Shown here: positions 21,010 to 32,510 of the stretch, piece after piece
Layout: the number at the start of each line of letters is the position of its first letter
Position numbering within the stretch: position 1 is the stretch's first letter
DNA from: Amorphophallus konjac
Taxonomy: Eukaryota; Streptophyta; Magnoliopsida; Alismatales; Araceae
Direction of reading: 5' to 3'
DNA length: 64,000 nucleotides
NCBI GenBank assembly: GCA_022559845.1
Contig: CM040125.1
Span: 329,909,829-329,973,828, forward strand
Notes under the pieces: generated by a model
Seen by the model: the letters and a program-made list of their open reading frames with translations, nothing else
Databases searched by the model: none
Told to the model about the DNA's origin: nothing
Made by a program: the position numbers and the translations under genes

Positions 21010-23877
21010 TGTAATACCCTGATTATTTATTAAGTTTTATTGAGCTTTTATTAATTAAAAATTGAATTAAAATGAATTAATGTTTGAATTTCGAAATACT
21101 AATATTTAATTCATTAGAAAATAGAACCTATAAAATTTTACTACCTTAAAAAAATCTGTAAAAATAGTAATTGGGTAAAAGATCATTTTTATAGCAATTT
21201 TGTCTTCTGGACTTGACCCAAATTAATTACGTAACCTTGTCTAATTAGAGGATTAATCCCGAATTTGACTTTCACCTAACCTTTACCTAATCGTAACTTA
21301 AAACGTGAAATTCGACCTTATTACTCAACCAAATGATCTAAAATCAAGGGCAAATGGAAGGCCACGAGGTAAGGAACATTTACCCTCAATCAATGTGAGG
21401 TAAACCTAGCCCTAAAACGTGCTACCGACATAGATTTGGTCGAGTCAAGGATTCCGGCGCCGTTTCTAACACGAAACTTGCAGCGCCAAATACTCCCAAC
21501 TCTAAAGGCTCCAGAAGCCCCATGACCTATAGAAATGTAGCTCTTCGACTCTAGTTTCATTTGGTAGCTGGGTCAGCCGACGAGGAGTCCAGATCTGGGA
21601 GCATTCGTCGTTTTGGTGGAGGGTGTTGGTAGTTCGTCGTTCTTCATCTTCAGCCCTTTAATCCGTCGATTAAGGTAGGTACCCTTAACCAATTGATACT
21701 TGTAAATATAGTATCTTGATCAGCTCGACGAGAGCTATCCAATGGGACTGAAAGCCCCAAATTTCATTAGGTATCCGTGGAGATATCAAGCTTTTTGTGA
21801 GCTGCTGTCAAGCTTGTTCTTCATTCTAGGGTTTCGAAGTCTTTCTCCGATTTGAGGTAGGTTATAACAGCCCAACTTCTAATTAATATACATGAATGTA
21901 ATCAGTAGCTTGTTAGCTTTCTTTTGACACCAAAATCCCCAAATTCCGTTGTGTATGTTGGGAGAATTTTTAGATTTAGTGGAAGTATGTCAAGAATTAG
22001 GTCTTCTTGTGTTCTTCATAGAATCGGTTGTGATTAAGTGGGTTTCTGATGAAATTCGTACTTTAAAACTCATGTATTATGATCCTCATATGTCTAGTAA
22101 GATTCCTATAGCATGTGGTTATGTTTCCAACTCAATTGGACCTCATTTGGATGAGTTCATGTGTTTTCTGGAGTCAACTTTCGTTGCTGTTCTTGCAGGG
22201 GTCGACCCCAGGGGTCGACCCGTTTTCTGGGAAACCCAGCAGGCCCGAGGGTCGACCCCAGGGGTCGACCCATCCAACCCCTACATGGGGGTCAACCCCA
22301 GGGGTCGACCCTTGCGCTGGATTGAAGGGGTCGACCCGTCCTTCAGAATTTGCTGGGGTCGACCCCAGGGGTCGACCCATTCAGCTGCCAGACCCCATTT
22401 TTACAAGGGTCGACCCCAGGGGTCGACCCATGTACCAGAAACTCGGTTTTCATCGTTTTACGACCCGTGGATCGATCCGGATCATTAGGGGATCGACCCA
22501 TTGAACTTAGACCAATTGAAAACTATACTTTTGAAGAACCAGTGACCTAATCATGAGCCTTATGATTTTCAAATTGCATTGGTTCCTATATTCTATCACT
22601 ATGTAAAAGCATGTCATTCATCATCTTAATTGCAATGTATACAATGGTTTAATAGAAACCCACATAATTAGTGGTTAATGGTGTAATTAAATCTCTGTTA
22701 ATGCATTCTTTTCCTTCCTGTACAAGCTTGTTCCTTTATCTTATCATCTTGAATCAGCTTTTGGCAATTGTCTTAATGCAAATGATAATGGATAATCTTT
22801 GACATGTTAACTTGATAATTAGGATTAATATGTTGATTAGCTTGTTGGATAGCTGATGTACTACAGTAGCGCAGCATGATTAACTCTTATGGGTACTTGG
22901 TTTTCAATCTTCTTGATGGTTGTGCTTACCTTGAAATTCTGAAATGAATCTCCTTCCTACTTGAAATTATTATTGCTACATGGTTCAAACCTTGGAATTC
23001 TGGCCATAAATTGTGGAAGTCTAGATTCGTGGGATCTTTGATCCAAAGAAATCAATGCCTGACAAACAATTAAGGGCTCGGTCTAGTCCTGGGAGGAGCG
23101 CCCGAACACTACGTGTACCCCCGGGGAGGTGAATGACTAGGTGTGGCATTTGGCACCAGTACTATGACATGGGTTAAATCTAGGACTGGCCACTACTCTC
23201 TACTACTCTCTACTACTTTTCACTTTCCACTCTTCACTGTTCTATACTCTACTTGTTGATACTTACTTGCTGTTACTTGGACGTGGAAATGAAACTACAC
23301 ACGTGCTTGACATGACTTGAATTATCTTGATATGGCCAACTCTTTATCGTTATCTCCTGTAGTAAATTCTTGTCTTTGTTATTCCTCTTAAGTATTATCA
23401 TTCTGTTCCTTTATATTTCGTGACCTTGCGAGATCTTTCAATTTTGTTTCATTATATCATCATTACTCTTTTATTGCATTATCCTTTGTAGCATGATATT
23501 TTGAAAATGTAATTAAACTGCTAATCACTTATACCTATCTGTTATTTCCTACTGAGCGTTAGCTCATAGTTGTTGTTTTTCCCCCTTTCCAGGCTTTTCA
23601 GGTGACGCGCTTACCGATGGGGAAGGGCAGGAGTGATGTTTTGAGTGTATCAGTTAGTTGTGTTTAGAGTGTGTTGTGCTTTAGTTATATTATTGTGGTT
23701 TAGAGTTGTTATCCCAGTTGTATTGAGTTGATTTGAGGATTATGTACCAGTTATGTTTTGTTTAATGGTCAATAAGTTATTTCCATTTCTTAGCATTTGT
23801 ATATATTTAGATTAGTTCTCTCTCTTTCCAGCTCGTTTCTAACTGTACGTCCCGATATTCCGCGTCGGGGCGTGACA
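21010..23877 (+). repeat. 5' LTR of the Tekay-like element (2868 bp)
   Basis: TGTAATACCC at 21010 to GGGGCGTGACA at 23877. The copy at 39252-42128 is very similar by eye over the full length. The open frames within it are shadows of the palindrome array. Confidence 0.93.
22198..22432. repeat. Array of GGGGTCGACCCC palindromes in the Tekay-like 5' LTR
   Basis: Ten GTCGAC sites plus one GTCAAC variant. Starts are 22201, 22214, 22251, 22264, 22290 (variant), 22303, 22330, 22358, 22371, 22410 and 22423. Sites occur as pairs 13 bp apart (GGGGTCGACCCCAGGGGTCGACCC). Pairs are separated by unrelated 20-40 bp. The single site at 22330 is a full pair in the other LTR. Confidence 0.92.
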
Positions 23878-23884
23878 GTTTAGT

Positions 23885-23896
23885 TGGTATCAGAGC
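23885..23896 (+). other. Primer-binding site of the Tekay-like element
   Basis: TGGTATCAGAGC, complementary to the 3' end of plant initiator tRNA-Met, 7 bases after the LTR end. Confidence 0.85.
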
Positions 23897-24212
23897 CCTA
23901 GGTTTCATATTCCTAGGTTCCCTAAGTTTAGGTTTTCTTGCATTGCATCCTAATAATCGGTATATCAAAAGGTGTTGTCCGAACGTTAGGCTACGCCTAT
24001 CGGGAAGGTCGCATACTTGCGCGAGTGGTCTTCGGACCGATTAGCTCTGCCAGGTACCGAGTTTTTGGTCGTGTTTAGGTGCATTGGACCTCTAACCTTG
24101 TTAAAGTCTAGAACCTGACCTGGTGAGATTGGGTAGAAACTTGGGTTAAGTTCGTTCCTTAATCGTGTTATTATCTATTTTATTGGACCCAAGTAATCTA
24201 TTTCTCGTGTAG

Positions 24213-26951
24213 ATGGCAGCCGAACGTGCTGAATGGAGGAACCTGCAGCGCACGGTTCAAGGCCTGACTCAGGCGTTACATCAGGTAGCTCAAGCTGGAG
24301 CAGCAGGTCATGGCACCGATGACTTATACCGAAACTTTTGAGGAATGAACCCGCCAAGATTTACTGGTTCGACTAACCCCGACGAGGCCGAGCATTGGCT
24401 CAACGAAATGGGGAGATTTTTTGAAGTCATGCAATGCACCGACCAAGAGCGTGTCCTTCTTTCTACCTTCCAATTGGAGCGGGACGCGCGTACTTGGTGG
24501 GATTCCGTCAAGGCAACTCTAGGCGATCAACAAGTCACATGGGAAGAGTTCGAGGAATTCTTCAACGACAAATATTTTTCCGATCGTGTACAAGAGAAGA
24601 AGGCGGCGGAGTTTGCGGCTCTAAAGCAGCGAAGCTTATCGGTGGCCGAATATGAAGCACAGTTCTCTCGGCTTTCGCGCTATGCTACTCACCTTATCTC
24701 CATAGAAAAGATGAAAGCTAAGCGATTCCTCAACGGGTTGAAGCTTCACTACATCAATCAACTCGCGCCGATGGAGATCTCTACTTATTCTGAGATGGTG
24801 AGAAAGGCACAAGTTCTAGAAGATACCTTAGAAATGACGGAGAGGATCCGTGGGCAAGGCATGAAGAAGGAACAACCAACTCCTAGACCCGGATTTGGCA
24901 CTAGCAAAAAGAGGCCCATGAGTGGGTCTAGTTCGTGGATCGGATCGGGAACGTGGAAAGGCAAGATGCCAAGAAATGAAGAGAAGAAACCCGGCCCTAT
25001 TGTTCCATTCAAGGGCAAGTGCAAGTATTGTGATCGTCCAGGTCACAAGATGGAGGAATGCTGGCGCAAGCTAGGTGCGTGTTTACGATGTGGGAGTAGG
25101 GAACACCGTATCCCTGACTGCCCTCTTCTATCGAAACAAGCTACACCGGCAAAACCTCAAGTTATCAAGAAGCCGCAAGGAAGGCTCCAAGCTTTACATG
25201 CGGATGAAACTGGGATTTCTGATGATGGCAGACTCGTCGAAGGTACCCTTACTATAATCGACAAGCCCGCATTTGTTCTCTTTGATACTGGTGCAACGCA
25301 TTCTTTTATTTCTCGAAAATTTGCGAAGTCGTTATCTGTCGAACCTATTATGATGAATTCTCCATTGGTTATATCAACTCCTATTGGTTCTGGAGCGGCT
25401 ATTCAATATTACTATCCTTCAAGTAAGGTTATTATTGATGAACGGAACTTTCCATCCGACTTAGTTTGCATGGATATGAAGGATTATGATGTAATCCTTG
25501 GAGCAGATTGGTTGGCCAAGCATGAGGCTAGTGTTCACTGCAGTTGTAGCTCAGTGACTTTTACTGGACATTCTGGTTTATCTTTTACGGGGATCAAGCG
25601 CCATAACCCTGTATCGCTCATCTCTTCTCTTCGAGCCGACAAGCTGATGAGGCGAGGTTGCGAGGCTTTTCTAGCCTTTGTCCATGCTACACCGGAACAT
25701 CGAGTTGAGATAAAGGACACTCCTATTGTCCGAGAATTCTCCGAAGTCTTTCCGGAGGAACTACCAGGACTTTCGCCTGAGCGGGAAGTTATCTTCTCCA
25801 TTGATATTGTTCTGGGCGCGTCCCCTATTTCTAGAGCTCCTTACCGTATGTCCCCTACGGAGCTAAGGGAATTAAAGCAACAGCTGATGGAATTGCTCGA
25901 GAAGGGCTTTATTCGTCTGAGTACTTCACCTTGGGGAGCTCCTGTATTATTCGTCAGGAAAAAGGATGGTTCGATGAGATTATGCATCGATTATCGGCAA
26001 CTGAACCAGCTAACTATCAAGAATAAATACCCATTGCCGAGGATTGACGAATTATTCGACCAGATAGCGGGAGCACATTATTTCTCTAAGATCGATCTTC
26101 GATCTGGATATCATCAGCTGAGGATTAAGGAAGATGATATTTATAAAACGGCTTTCCGCAGCAGGTATGGTCATTTTGAGTTTATCGTTATGCCTTTTGG
26201 TATAACGAATGCACCAGCATCTTTCATGCAGTTAATGAATAATGCATTCCGGCCTTATCTTGATCAATGGGTCGTGGTATTCATTGACGACTTACTAATT
26301 TATTCCAAGACTGAAGAAGAGCATGCCGAACATTTGAGGATAGCATTGCAGATATTGAAAGATCATCAACTATATGCCAAATTTAGTAAATGTGATTTCT
26401 GGCTGCAAGAAGTGTCCTTCTTAGGACATATCATCACCAAAGAAGGTATTTCAGTTGATACTTCGAAAGTGGAGGCAGTAAGGAACTGGGATCAGCCTAC
26501 TATAGTGACTGAAGTGAGAAGCTTCCTAGGCCTGGCAGGCTATTATCGGAGATTTATTCAAAACTTCTCCAAGATTGCGGTATCTCTCACTCGATTGACC
26601 CGCAAAGATAACAAGTTTGAATGGTCCGAGGAATGTCAGCAGAGCTTTCAAACATTGAAGGATTGCCTCTCTACTGCACCCGTATTGGCTTTACCTTCTG
26701 GCGACGGTGGTTTCGTGGTCTATACCGATGCTTCTGGTATTGGCTTAGGCTGTGTACTCATGCAGCATGGTAAGGTGATTGCATATTCTTCTAGGCAGCT
26801 GAAGAAGCATGAAGAGAATTACCCCGTTCATGACTTGGAACTTGCAGCAGTTGTATTCGCCTTAAAAATTTGGAGGCATTACTTGTATGAAGAAACATTC
26901 ACAGTATTTTCAGATCATAAGAGTCTGAAGTATTTATTTTCTCAGAAATAA
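24213..26951 (+). pseudogene. gag-pol: Tekay-like gag-pol, first part: gag, protease, RT, RNase H (broken)
   Basis: The start is the ATG at 24213 (MAAERAEWRNLQ). TGA at 24339-24341 interrupts after 42 codons and the same frame continues ([18 protein letters not shown]). The gag domain includes [12 protein letters not shown]. Two CX2CX4HX4C knuckles follow ([28 protein letters not shown]). Then protease with FDTGATHSF, and reverse transcriptase with [19 protein letters not shown] and catalytic FIDDLL. RNase H has [10 protein letters not shown] and [18 protein letters not shown] and ends at [13 protein letters not shown], where TAA (26949-26951) cuts the frame just before integrase. Apart from the two stops the frame is intact over more than 900 codons, which suggests recent loss of function. 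Confidence 0.92.
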
Positions 26952-28600
26952 CTTAACATGAGGCAGAGAAGATGGTTGGAGTACTTAAAGGACTTCGACT
27001 TCTCGATTGAATATCATCTCGGTAAAGGCAATGTGGTGGCAAATGCATTAAGCCGGAAGCCTGTGGCTAAATTATCTAGTCTCATGTTACAAGAATGGAG
27101 GCTATTGGAACAGTTAGCTAGCCTGGATATAAATGTTGATAATGATCGGGTTATAATTGCACAGATTCAACTTAAGCCCGAATTATTGATGGAGATCAAA
27201 TCCTTGCAAGATAATGATCCCGAGCTGGTTGAGATCAAGGGAAGTTTGAGCAGCAGACCCGACTTCATGGTGGCTGATGATGGAAGACTGTTATTCCAGG
27301 GTAGAACTTGTGTACCTGATGAAGCTGAGTTAAAGAACAAGATTTTGGAGGAAGCACATAGATCCAAATACACTATTCATCCTGGAGGCACTAAAATGTT
27401 TAAGGATTTGAAAAGGTACTTTTGGTGGCCAAATATGAAAAGGGAAATTACAGATTTCGTGAGTAGATGTCTGGTTTGTCAACAAGTTAAGGCTGAACAT
27501 TTCAGACCGGCAGGAAAGTTGAAACCACTCGACATACCCAAATGGAAGTGGGAAAGCATTGGCATGGATTTCATTATGGGTCTACCTAAGACTCGTGGTG
27601 GATTTGATGCGATATGGGTGATCGTCGATCGCTTGACAAAATCGGCTCATTTCTTACCCATTAAGTCCAAGTGGACAGTTGATGTATTGGCTGCTTTATA
27701 TTTGAAGGAAGTGGTAAGGCTCCATGGTATACCTGTCAGCATTGTGTGTGATAGAGACCCGAGATTTACTTCACATTTCTGGAAGGGACTGCAAGAGTCT
27801 CTTGGTACTCGTCTGAATTTCAGTACTGCTTTTCATCCACAGAGAGATGGACAGACTGAAAGAACCAACCAGATAGTGGAAGATATGCTGCGAGCTTGCA
27901 TGATTGATTTCGGAGGCAGTTGGAGTAACCACTTGGCATTGATTGAATTCGCCTACAACAACAGTTACCAATCCAGCATACAAATGGCTCCATTTGAAGC
28001 TTTGTATGGAAGAAGCTGTCGTTCCCCGTTGTGTTGGGACGAGGTGGGTGAGAAGCAATGGCTGGACCGGATCTTGTTTCAGAATCATCACAGAACATCC
28101 GTGTTATCCGAGACCAGTTACAAGTGGCTCAGTTAAGACAGAAGAGTTATGCCGACACAAGGAGAAGAGCATTATAATTTCAAGTTGGCGAGCATGTGTT
28201 TCTGAAAGTCTCTCCTTCGAGAGGGATTCGAAGATTTGGCATTCATGGCAAGCTGAGTCCGAGGTATATTGGTCCATTCGAGATCCTAGATAGAGTGGGA
28301 GAAGTTGCTTACAGACTGGCATTACCGCCTCAGTTATCTGGCGTACACAATGTTTTCCATGTGTCTATGTTACGGAAATATGTGTACGATCCCACTCACA
28401 TCATTCAACATGTGGATTTTGAGTTAAAGGAAGATTTGACTTATGAAGAAAGACCTATCAAGATTCTAGACCGGAAACAGCAGCAACTCCGGAATCGGTC
28501 TATACCGATGGTCAAGATTCAGTGAAGTCGGCGTGGAACCGAAGAAGCTACTTGGGAATCAGAAGATACTATGCAGAAGCGGTATCCCGACCTATTCTAG
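26952..28600 (+). pseudogene. pol: Tekay-like pol, second part: integrase and chromodomain-like C-terminus (broken)
   Basis: Same frame as the upstream part after the TAA. It shows the integrase zinc region (HRSKYTIHPGGTKMF, CLVCQQVK) and core residues in MDFIMGLPKT, DRLTKSAHF, CDRDPRFTSHFW and HPQRDGQTERTNQ. A one-base frameshift lies near 28060, after the GRSCRSPLCW segment. In the shifted frame TAA occurs at 28175-28177, then [27 protein letters not shown] and [11 protein letters not shown], the usual integrase C-terminal motif. A chromodomain-like tail ([16 protein letters not shown]) follows, with TGA at 28523-28525 and the family-typical end at TAG 28598-28600. The chromodomain of this clade is thought to direct insertion into heterochromatin. 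Confidence 0.88.
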
Positions 28601-28661
28601 GTGATCTAACTTTTCCCTACTTTCCGTATATAGTGCAGTGAATTTGGAGGACCAAATTCTT

Positions 28662-28675
28662 TAAGTAGGGGAGGG
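28662..28675 (+). other. Polypurine tract of the Tekay-like element
   Basis: TAAGTAGGGGAGGG directly before the 3' LTR start TGTAATACC at 28676. Confidence 0.85.
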
Positions 28676-28684
28676 TGTAATACC
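28676..28684 (+). repeat. First 9 bp of the Tekay-like 3' LTR
   Basis: TGTAATACC, cut by element N at 28685. Bases 28680-28684 (ATACC) are the left copy of the target duplication; the right copy is 39252-39256. Confidence 0.9.
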
Positions 28685-29029
28685 TGTAGACACACTAAAA
28701 TTGACATCATTTTGAGCATATCTCCTATCGCACTGTGATGCCCCATTTGACCCTCAAATCGACTTATTTGAGTGATTTTCCTCCTTTTTATTGAATATCC
28801 AACTTCCCCAAGCTTTCCACATGTTTTTCCATTTTTCTCCAATTTTTTCTGAGCCATTTCTCCATTTTTTCGGGCCTTAAATCAAATGGGGGAAGGGACC
28901 CGGGCGTCATTTAAGTAACGCCCCGTCAGGGGGCGTCATTTCTTTAATTAGCGACCGTCTGTTCGGTCGTCAATTCTTGTTCAATTCCGAACTCCAGAAG
29001 CACCCCTTCCTTTCCTCACTTACACTCCT

Positions 29030-29740
29030 TTTTCACTTGGGAAAGAGTTCCTATGGCTTCCTAATATTGAAAGGACACTTGGAGGAAGGATCCCCCTTTC
29101 CATCCTACCAAAACTAAGTTTTCTAATTTTTTATGAATTAATTCCGAATTTCCCTTCTTTCCTCATTTAACCTCCTTTTCCACTTGGGAAAGGGTTCCTA
29201 TGACTTTCCAAGGTTGAAGGGACACTTGCCTAATGCTTATCTCTTCCAAATTCCAACTAAAACATGTTTTCTTATTTTCTCTTGATTTAATTCCGAATTT
29301 CACTTCCTTTCCTCATTTAATCTCTTTTTCCACTTGGGAAAGGGTTCATATGACTTTCCAAGGTTGAAGGGACACTTGCCTAAGGTTTATCTCTTCCAAA
29401 TCTAACTAAAACATGTTTTCTTATTTTCTCTTGGATTTAATTCCGAATTTCACTTCCTTTCCTCATTTAATCTCTTTTTCCACTTGGGAAAGGGTTCCTA
29501 TGACTTTCCAAGGTTGAAGGGACACTTGCCTAATGTTTATCTCTTCCAAATTCCAACTAAAACATGTTTTCTTATTTTCTCTTGATTTAATTCCGAATTT
29601 CACTTCCTTTCCTCATTTAATCTCTTTTTCCACTTAGGAAAGGGTTCTATGACTTTCCAAGGTTGAAGGGACACTTGCCTAATGTTTATCTCATTCCAAA
29701 TCCCACTAAAACATGTTTTCCTAATTTCTCTTGAATTAAT
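29030..29740. repeat. Five tandem ~150-bp units in the N LTR
   Basis: The marker CACTTGGGAA (CACTTAGGAA in the last) begins at 29033, 29181, 29331, 29481 and 29631, steps of 148, 150, 150 and 150. Each unit holds CTTTCCAAGGTTGAAGGGAC and AAAACATGTTTT-like sequence, the first unit being the most diverged. The right LTR has the same array at about 37695-38395. Confidence 0.92.
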
Positions 29741-29754
29741 TCGAATTTCAACCC

Positions 29755-29762
29755 TATAAATA
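29755..29762 (+). promoter_or_regulatory. TATA box in the N 5' LTR
   Basis: TATAAATA within CCCTATAAATAGGACTCC, just after the tandem array. It is repeated in the 3' LTR at 38418-38425. Confidence 0.7.
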
Positions 29763-30594
29763 GGACTCCTCTCTCCCTTGTGTTAAGAGATCAAGATCAA
29801 TTCAAGGGGAGGTGCTGTCGGACCAAAGGCTCAAGGAGGAAGACTCCCATGCACCTAAAAGCTTCATCCACGGAGTTCTTCTTCCTCTATTGAAGATTTG
29901 AAACCTCTACATCCACAGAGTTCTTCTTCCTCTATTGAAGATTTGGAGCCTCTACATCCATGGAATTCTACATCCTCTTCTTCCTCTATTGAAGATCTTG
30001 AAGCCAATTGGAGAAACCACTAAGCTTTCCCCCTCCTATCTCTTATTTTTCTTTAGTTAATTGCATGCATCATTATTCCATCTCTTCCTTTTATTTCTTT
30101 TTATCTCCATGTTGAGATCTCCTTAGTGCAACACTTGCACACCTCCCTATTTGCATATCATTCATCATATCTCCCATACCCTTTTGCATAGGGGTTTAAA
30201 GGCCAAACACCAATAAGGTGTGTTCATATCCATGCTTTCTATGTCCATATTTACATTTGGATTTGATGCTACACATCTTGGTTTCTAATCCATGTTTGTT
30301 TATTGGTGTTTGTTAATTTTGCAAGGGTAATCAATCAAGGAAAACTCTCTTCATCGGCCGGCCGATAGAAAGAGAAGGTGCACTCACAATCTCCCCCACA
30401 TTTAAGGTATTTATATCGCGATCCCTCCATTGATTATTTGTTATATCCTTTGAGGCCCTCGCGTCTCTGGCGATCACATTCCCCTTAGCATCCTCGCATG
30501 CTCCCCTTTTCTCCCTCTTTTCCCATTCTTCTTCTATTCATTTTTTCTTTTTCCCTTTTAATTGTTCTAAGTGGATTTCTTAGAATCTACAAAT

Positions 30595-30612
30595 TGGCGA
30601 TCACGGTGGGAC
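30595..30612 (+). other. Putative primer-binding site of element N
   Basis: TGGCGATCACGGTGGGAC, 3 bases after the LTR end, begins with TGG as expected for a tRNA CCA tail. The tRNA is not assigned. The first ten bases also occur inside the LTR at 30468-30477. Confidence 0.55.
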
Positions 30613-31346
30613 CACCATTGTTTTTCTTTGATTACCCTTCCCCCTTTGCACCCTCGGTGCAACTCCCTTTGTGCTCCACATAGCACTTTCCTTTTTGTTT
30701 TATCACTTGTGCATCGCGTGCACATCCCCCTCCCCTTATGTGATTGCTAACTTGTTGGTTTTTGAAAAATTCCACTTTCTTATCTCTCCATCTTTTTAAA
30801 AAAATTTTTTTGGATGCCATGCTTCATATTATGTTGATTGCTATGATTTGTATGGCCATGTGAGTGTTTTACCTTATCTTTCTTTGGTTTGGCTCATATC
30901 ATGGTTCATACTTTCTTTTCTTTGTCTTTTGCATTAGGACTTGCATTTAGGGCATTTGGCTTGGGAGACCTCCTCTCTCTATATTAGGATTTCACACACC
31001 CCCTTGGTGAAGGAAGGACCCTCCATTGAGCATTCCGTCTCTTTGGATTGGAAATTCCTAAACCAAGCCTCCATAAGTCCCCGCACCCGTGGATTCCCTC
31101 ACGGACGCCGGGCAGGTTGTACCCTTGAAGTTCCCGAGTTTAGTTGGCCTATACGTGGTGAGAGAGTGTTCCTAGTTGGCATTGAAGTAATCATATTGAA
31201 ACTAGGTTCCTCCCTCGTGTGAATCATTCCAAATCTTTGTAAAAAATCATTAATTCACCAAGGTTCAAACATAAAAAAAAATCAAGGTAACCATTCCAAC
31301 TTGTGTGCTTCTTTGCAAATTGTTTGCACATTAAATTGCTTACATA
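30613..31346 (+). other. Element N leader, no gene seen
   Basis: T/C-rich untranslated stretch between the primer site and the first ORF. It holds GTGCATCGCGTGCACATC near 30710, echoed at the far end of the interior near 37087. Confidence 0.5.
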
Positions 31347-32510
31347 ATGGCTTACTTTGATAGACAAAACAACATGTTCAATTCAATTAATGTTCATGAG
31401 GGTGATCAACCTAGCACATCTTATTCCCCTCAATTCCAACATGTTCAACATAATTCTCACCATAATTCTTTCAAAGGACCACGTCCTCACTCTTATGGTG
31501 TTGCCCGACCCATGGGCAATGTCCAATCCAATGGTCTTTTAATCCAATTGCGAGCCACTATTCCCTCGGGACCGTCTCCTCCCAATGATGAGAAGGTTTC
31601 CCAAATCATTCATGCATTAGATCATCTCACCCCTCAACAGATCCAAGCCCTTAAGGCCGCCATTGAGGGTGCATCTCATTCCTCTCCTCCTCCTTCTAAT
31701 CCTACACGGGTGGCCCATCACCCACCTCCCTCTTTTATTCCTACACGGGTGACCCATCACCCATCTCCTCCTATTCATTCTACTCGGGTGGCCCATCACC
31801 CGCCTCCTTCTATTCCTCCTCCATCACGGCCCCAAGGCCCATTTATTCCTTGCAATCCGGCCCATCCGGGTTCTTCCATGGGTCGGCCCGTTAATTCTTC
31901 TCCACGGCCTTTTTATACGGCCCCTCCTCCTTCAAGGCCCTATCAACCTTCGGTTGCACAGGTCACACCCCTCCAGCAAACTCTCCTTGACAAAATCACT
32001 CTTATGGAGGAACAATTAAAGAGGGTTACGAGCCCGCGGCCCGCTCCTCCTACTCCAGTTAATTCTCTTCACGCTTTCCTGGATGACATTACCAAGATGG
32101 AGAGTGAATGGAAAGATAGGAGAGATGATTATGACTTTGGCACTTCAAGCAATCAAGAGCCGGCAATTGAAGAATCTGAAGCAATGTATGATGATGAAGC
32201 TATGCAGGCACCCCTTCCGAGTTTCCTTAACTTCCCGCTTCCTCCACTATCATTTGATGAACCCCCTGCTCAGGACGAAGCTACCATCCCTGATCCAACC
32301 CCGTTTCCGAGACCTCTTGGTGTTACGATGATGGGTCGATACTCCAATCACCCACACCGGCGCATCTTGAGTCTCCTCCCACTCCTAACACCGCTCGCCC
32401 CGTCCGGAGTTTTCCCCGCACCAAACCTCCACCAGTTATACCTCCCCCAGTTACATCAACCTTCATATCATCACCCTCCCCTGAACCTTCCATCAAACCT
32501 CCACCAATGA
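31347..32510 (+). CDS. Element N ORF1, unknown protein, Pro/His-rich
   Basis: 387 codons from ATG 31347 (MAYFDRQNNMFNSIN). The N-terminal third is polar, with QPSTSYSPQF and a short helical piece LDHLTPQQIQALKAAIEG. A proline-rich stretch follows with three repeats of VAHHPPPS-type sequence. Then comes an acidic segment (EESEAMYDDEAMQ) and a Pro-rich end. It has no zinc knuckle, protease or RT motif. Its position right after the leader is where gag would be, so a gag-derived or gag-replacing role is possible but unproven. The stop overlaps the start of ORF2 by ATGA. Confidence 0.4.
   Translation: MAYFDRQNNMFNSINVHEGDQPSTSYSPQFQHVQHNSHHNSFKGPRPHSYGVARPMGNVQSNGLLIQLRATIPSGPSPPNDEKVSQIIHALDHLTPQQIQALKAAIEGASHSSPPPSNPTRVAHHPPPSFIPTRVTHHPSPPIHSTRVAHHPPPSIPPPSRPQGPFIPCNPAHPGSSMGRPVNSSPRPFYTAPPPSRPYQPSVAQVTPLQQTLLDKITLMEEQLKRVTSPRPAPPTPVNSLHAFLDDITKMESEWKDRRDDYDFGTSSNQEPAIEESEAMYDDEAMQAPLPSFLNFPLPPLSFDEPPAQDEATIPDPTPFPRPLGVTMMGRYSNHPHRRILSLLPLLTPLAPSGVFPAPNLHQLYLPQLHQPSYHHPPLNLPSNLHQ

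Larger units (their letters stand above)
28685..30591 (+). repeat. 5' LTR of element N
   Basis: TGTAGACACACT to GAATCTACA, 1907 bp. It contains a hairpin-rich segment near 28910-28975 (TAACGCCCCGTCAGGGGGCGTC, split in two arms), a ~150-bp tandem array, a TATA box at 29755-29762, three short ATTGAAGAT-containing repeats (29892-30002), and the 14-bp palindrome ATCGGCCGGCCGAT at 30353-30366. Confidence 0.93.

Noticed and set aside
21949..22504. Open frames of 179 and 129 codons with repeated GVDP or RGRPQGST in the Tekay-like LTR (and at 40187-40801)
   Set aside because: They come from the 13-bp-spaced palindromes, are open in several frames and on both strands, and lie in U3 of an LTR.
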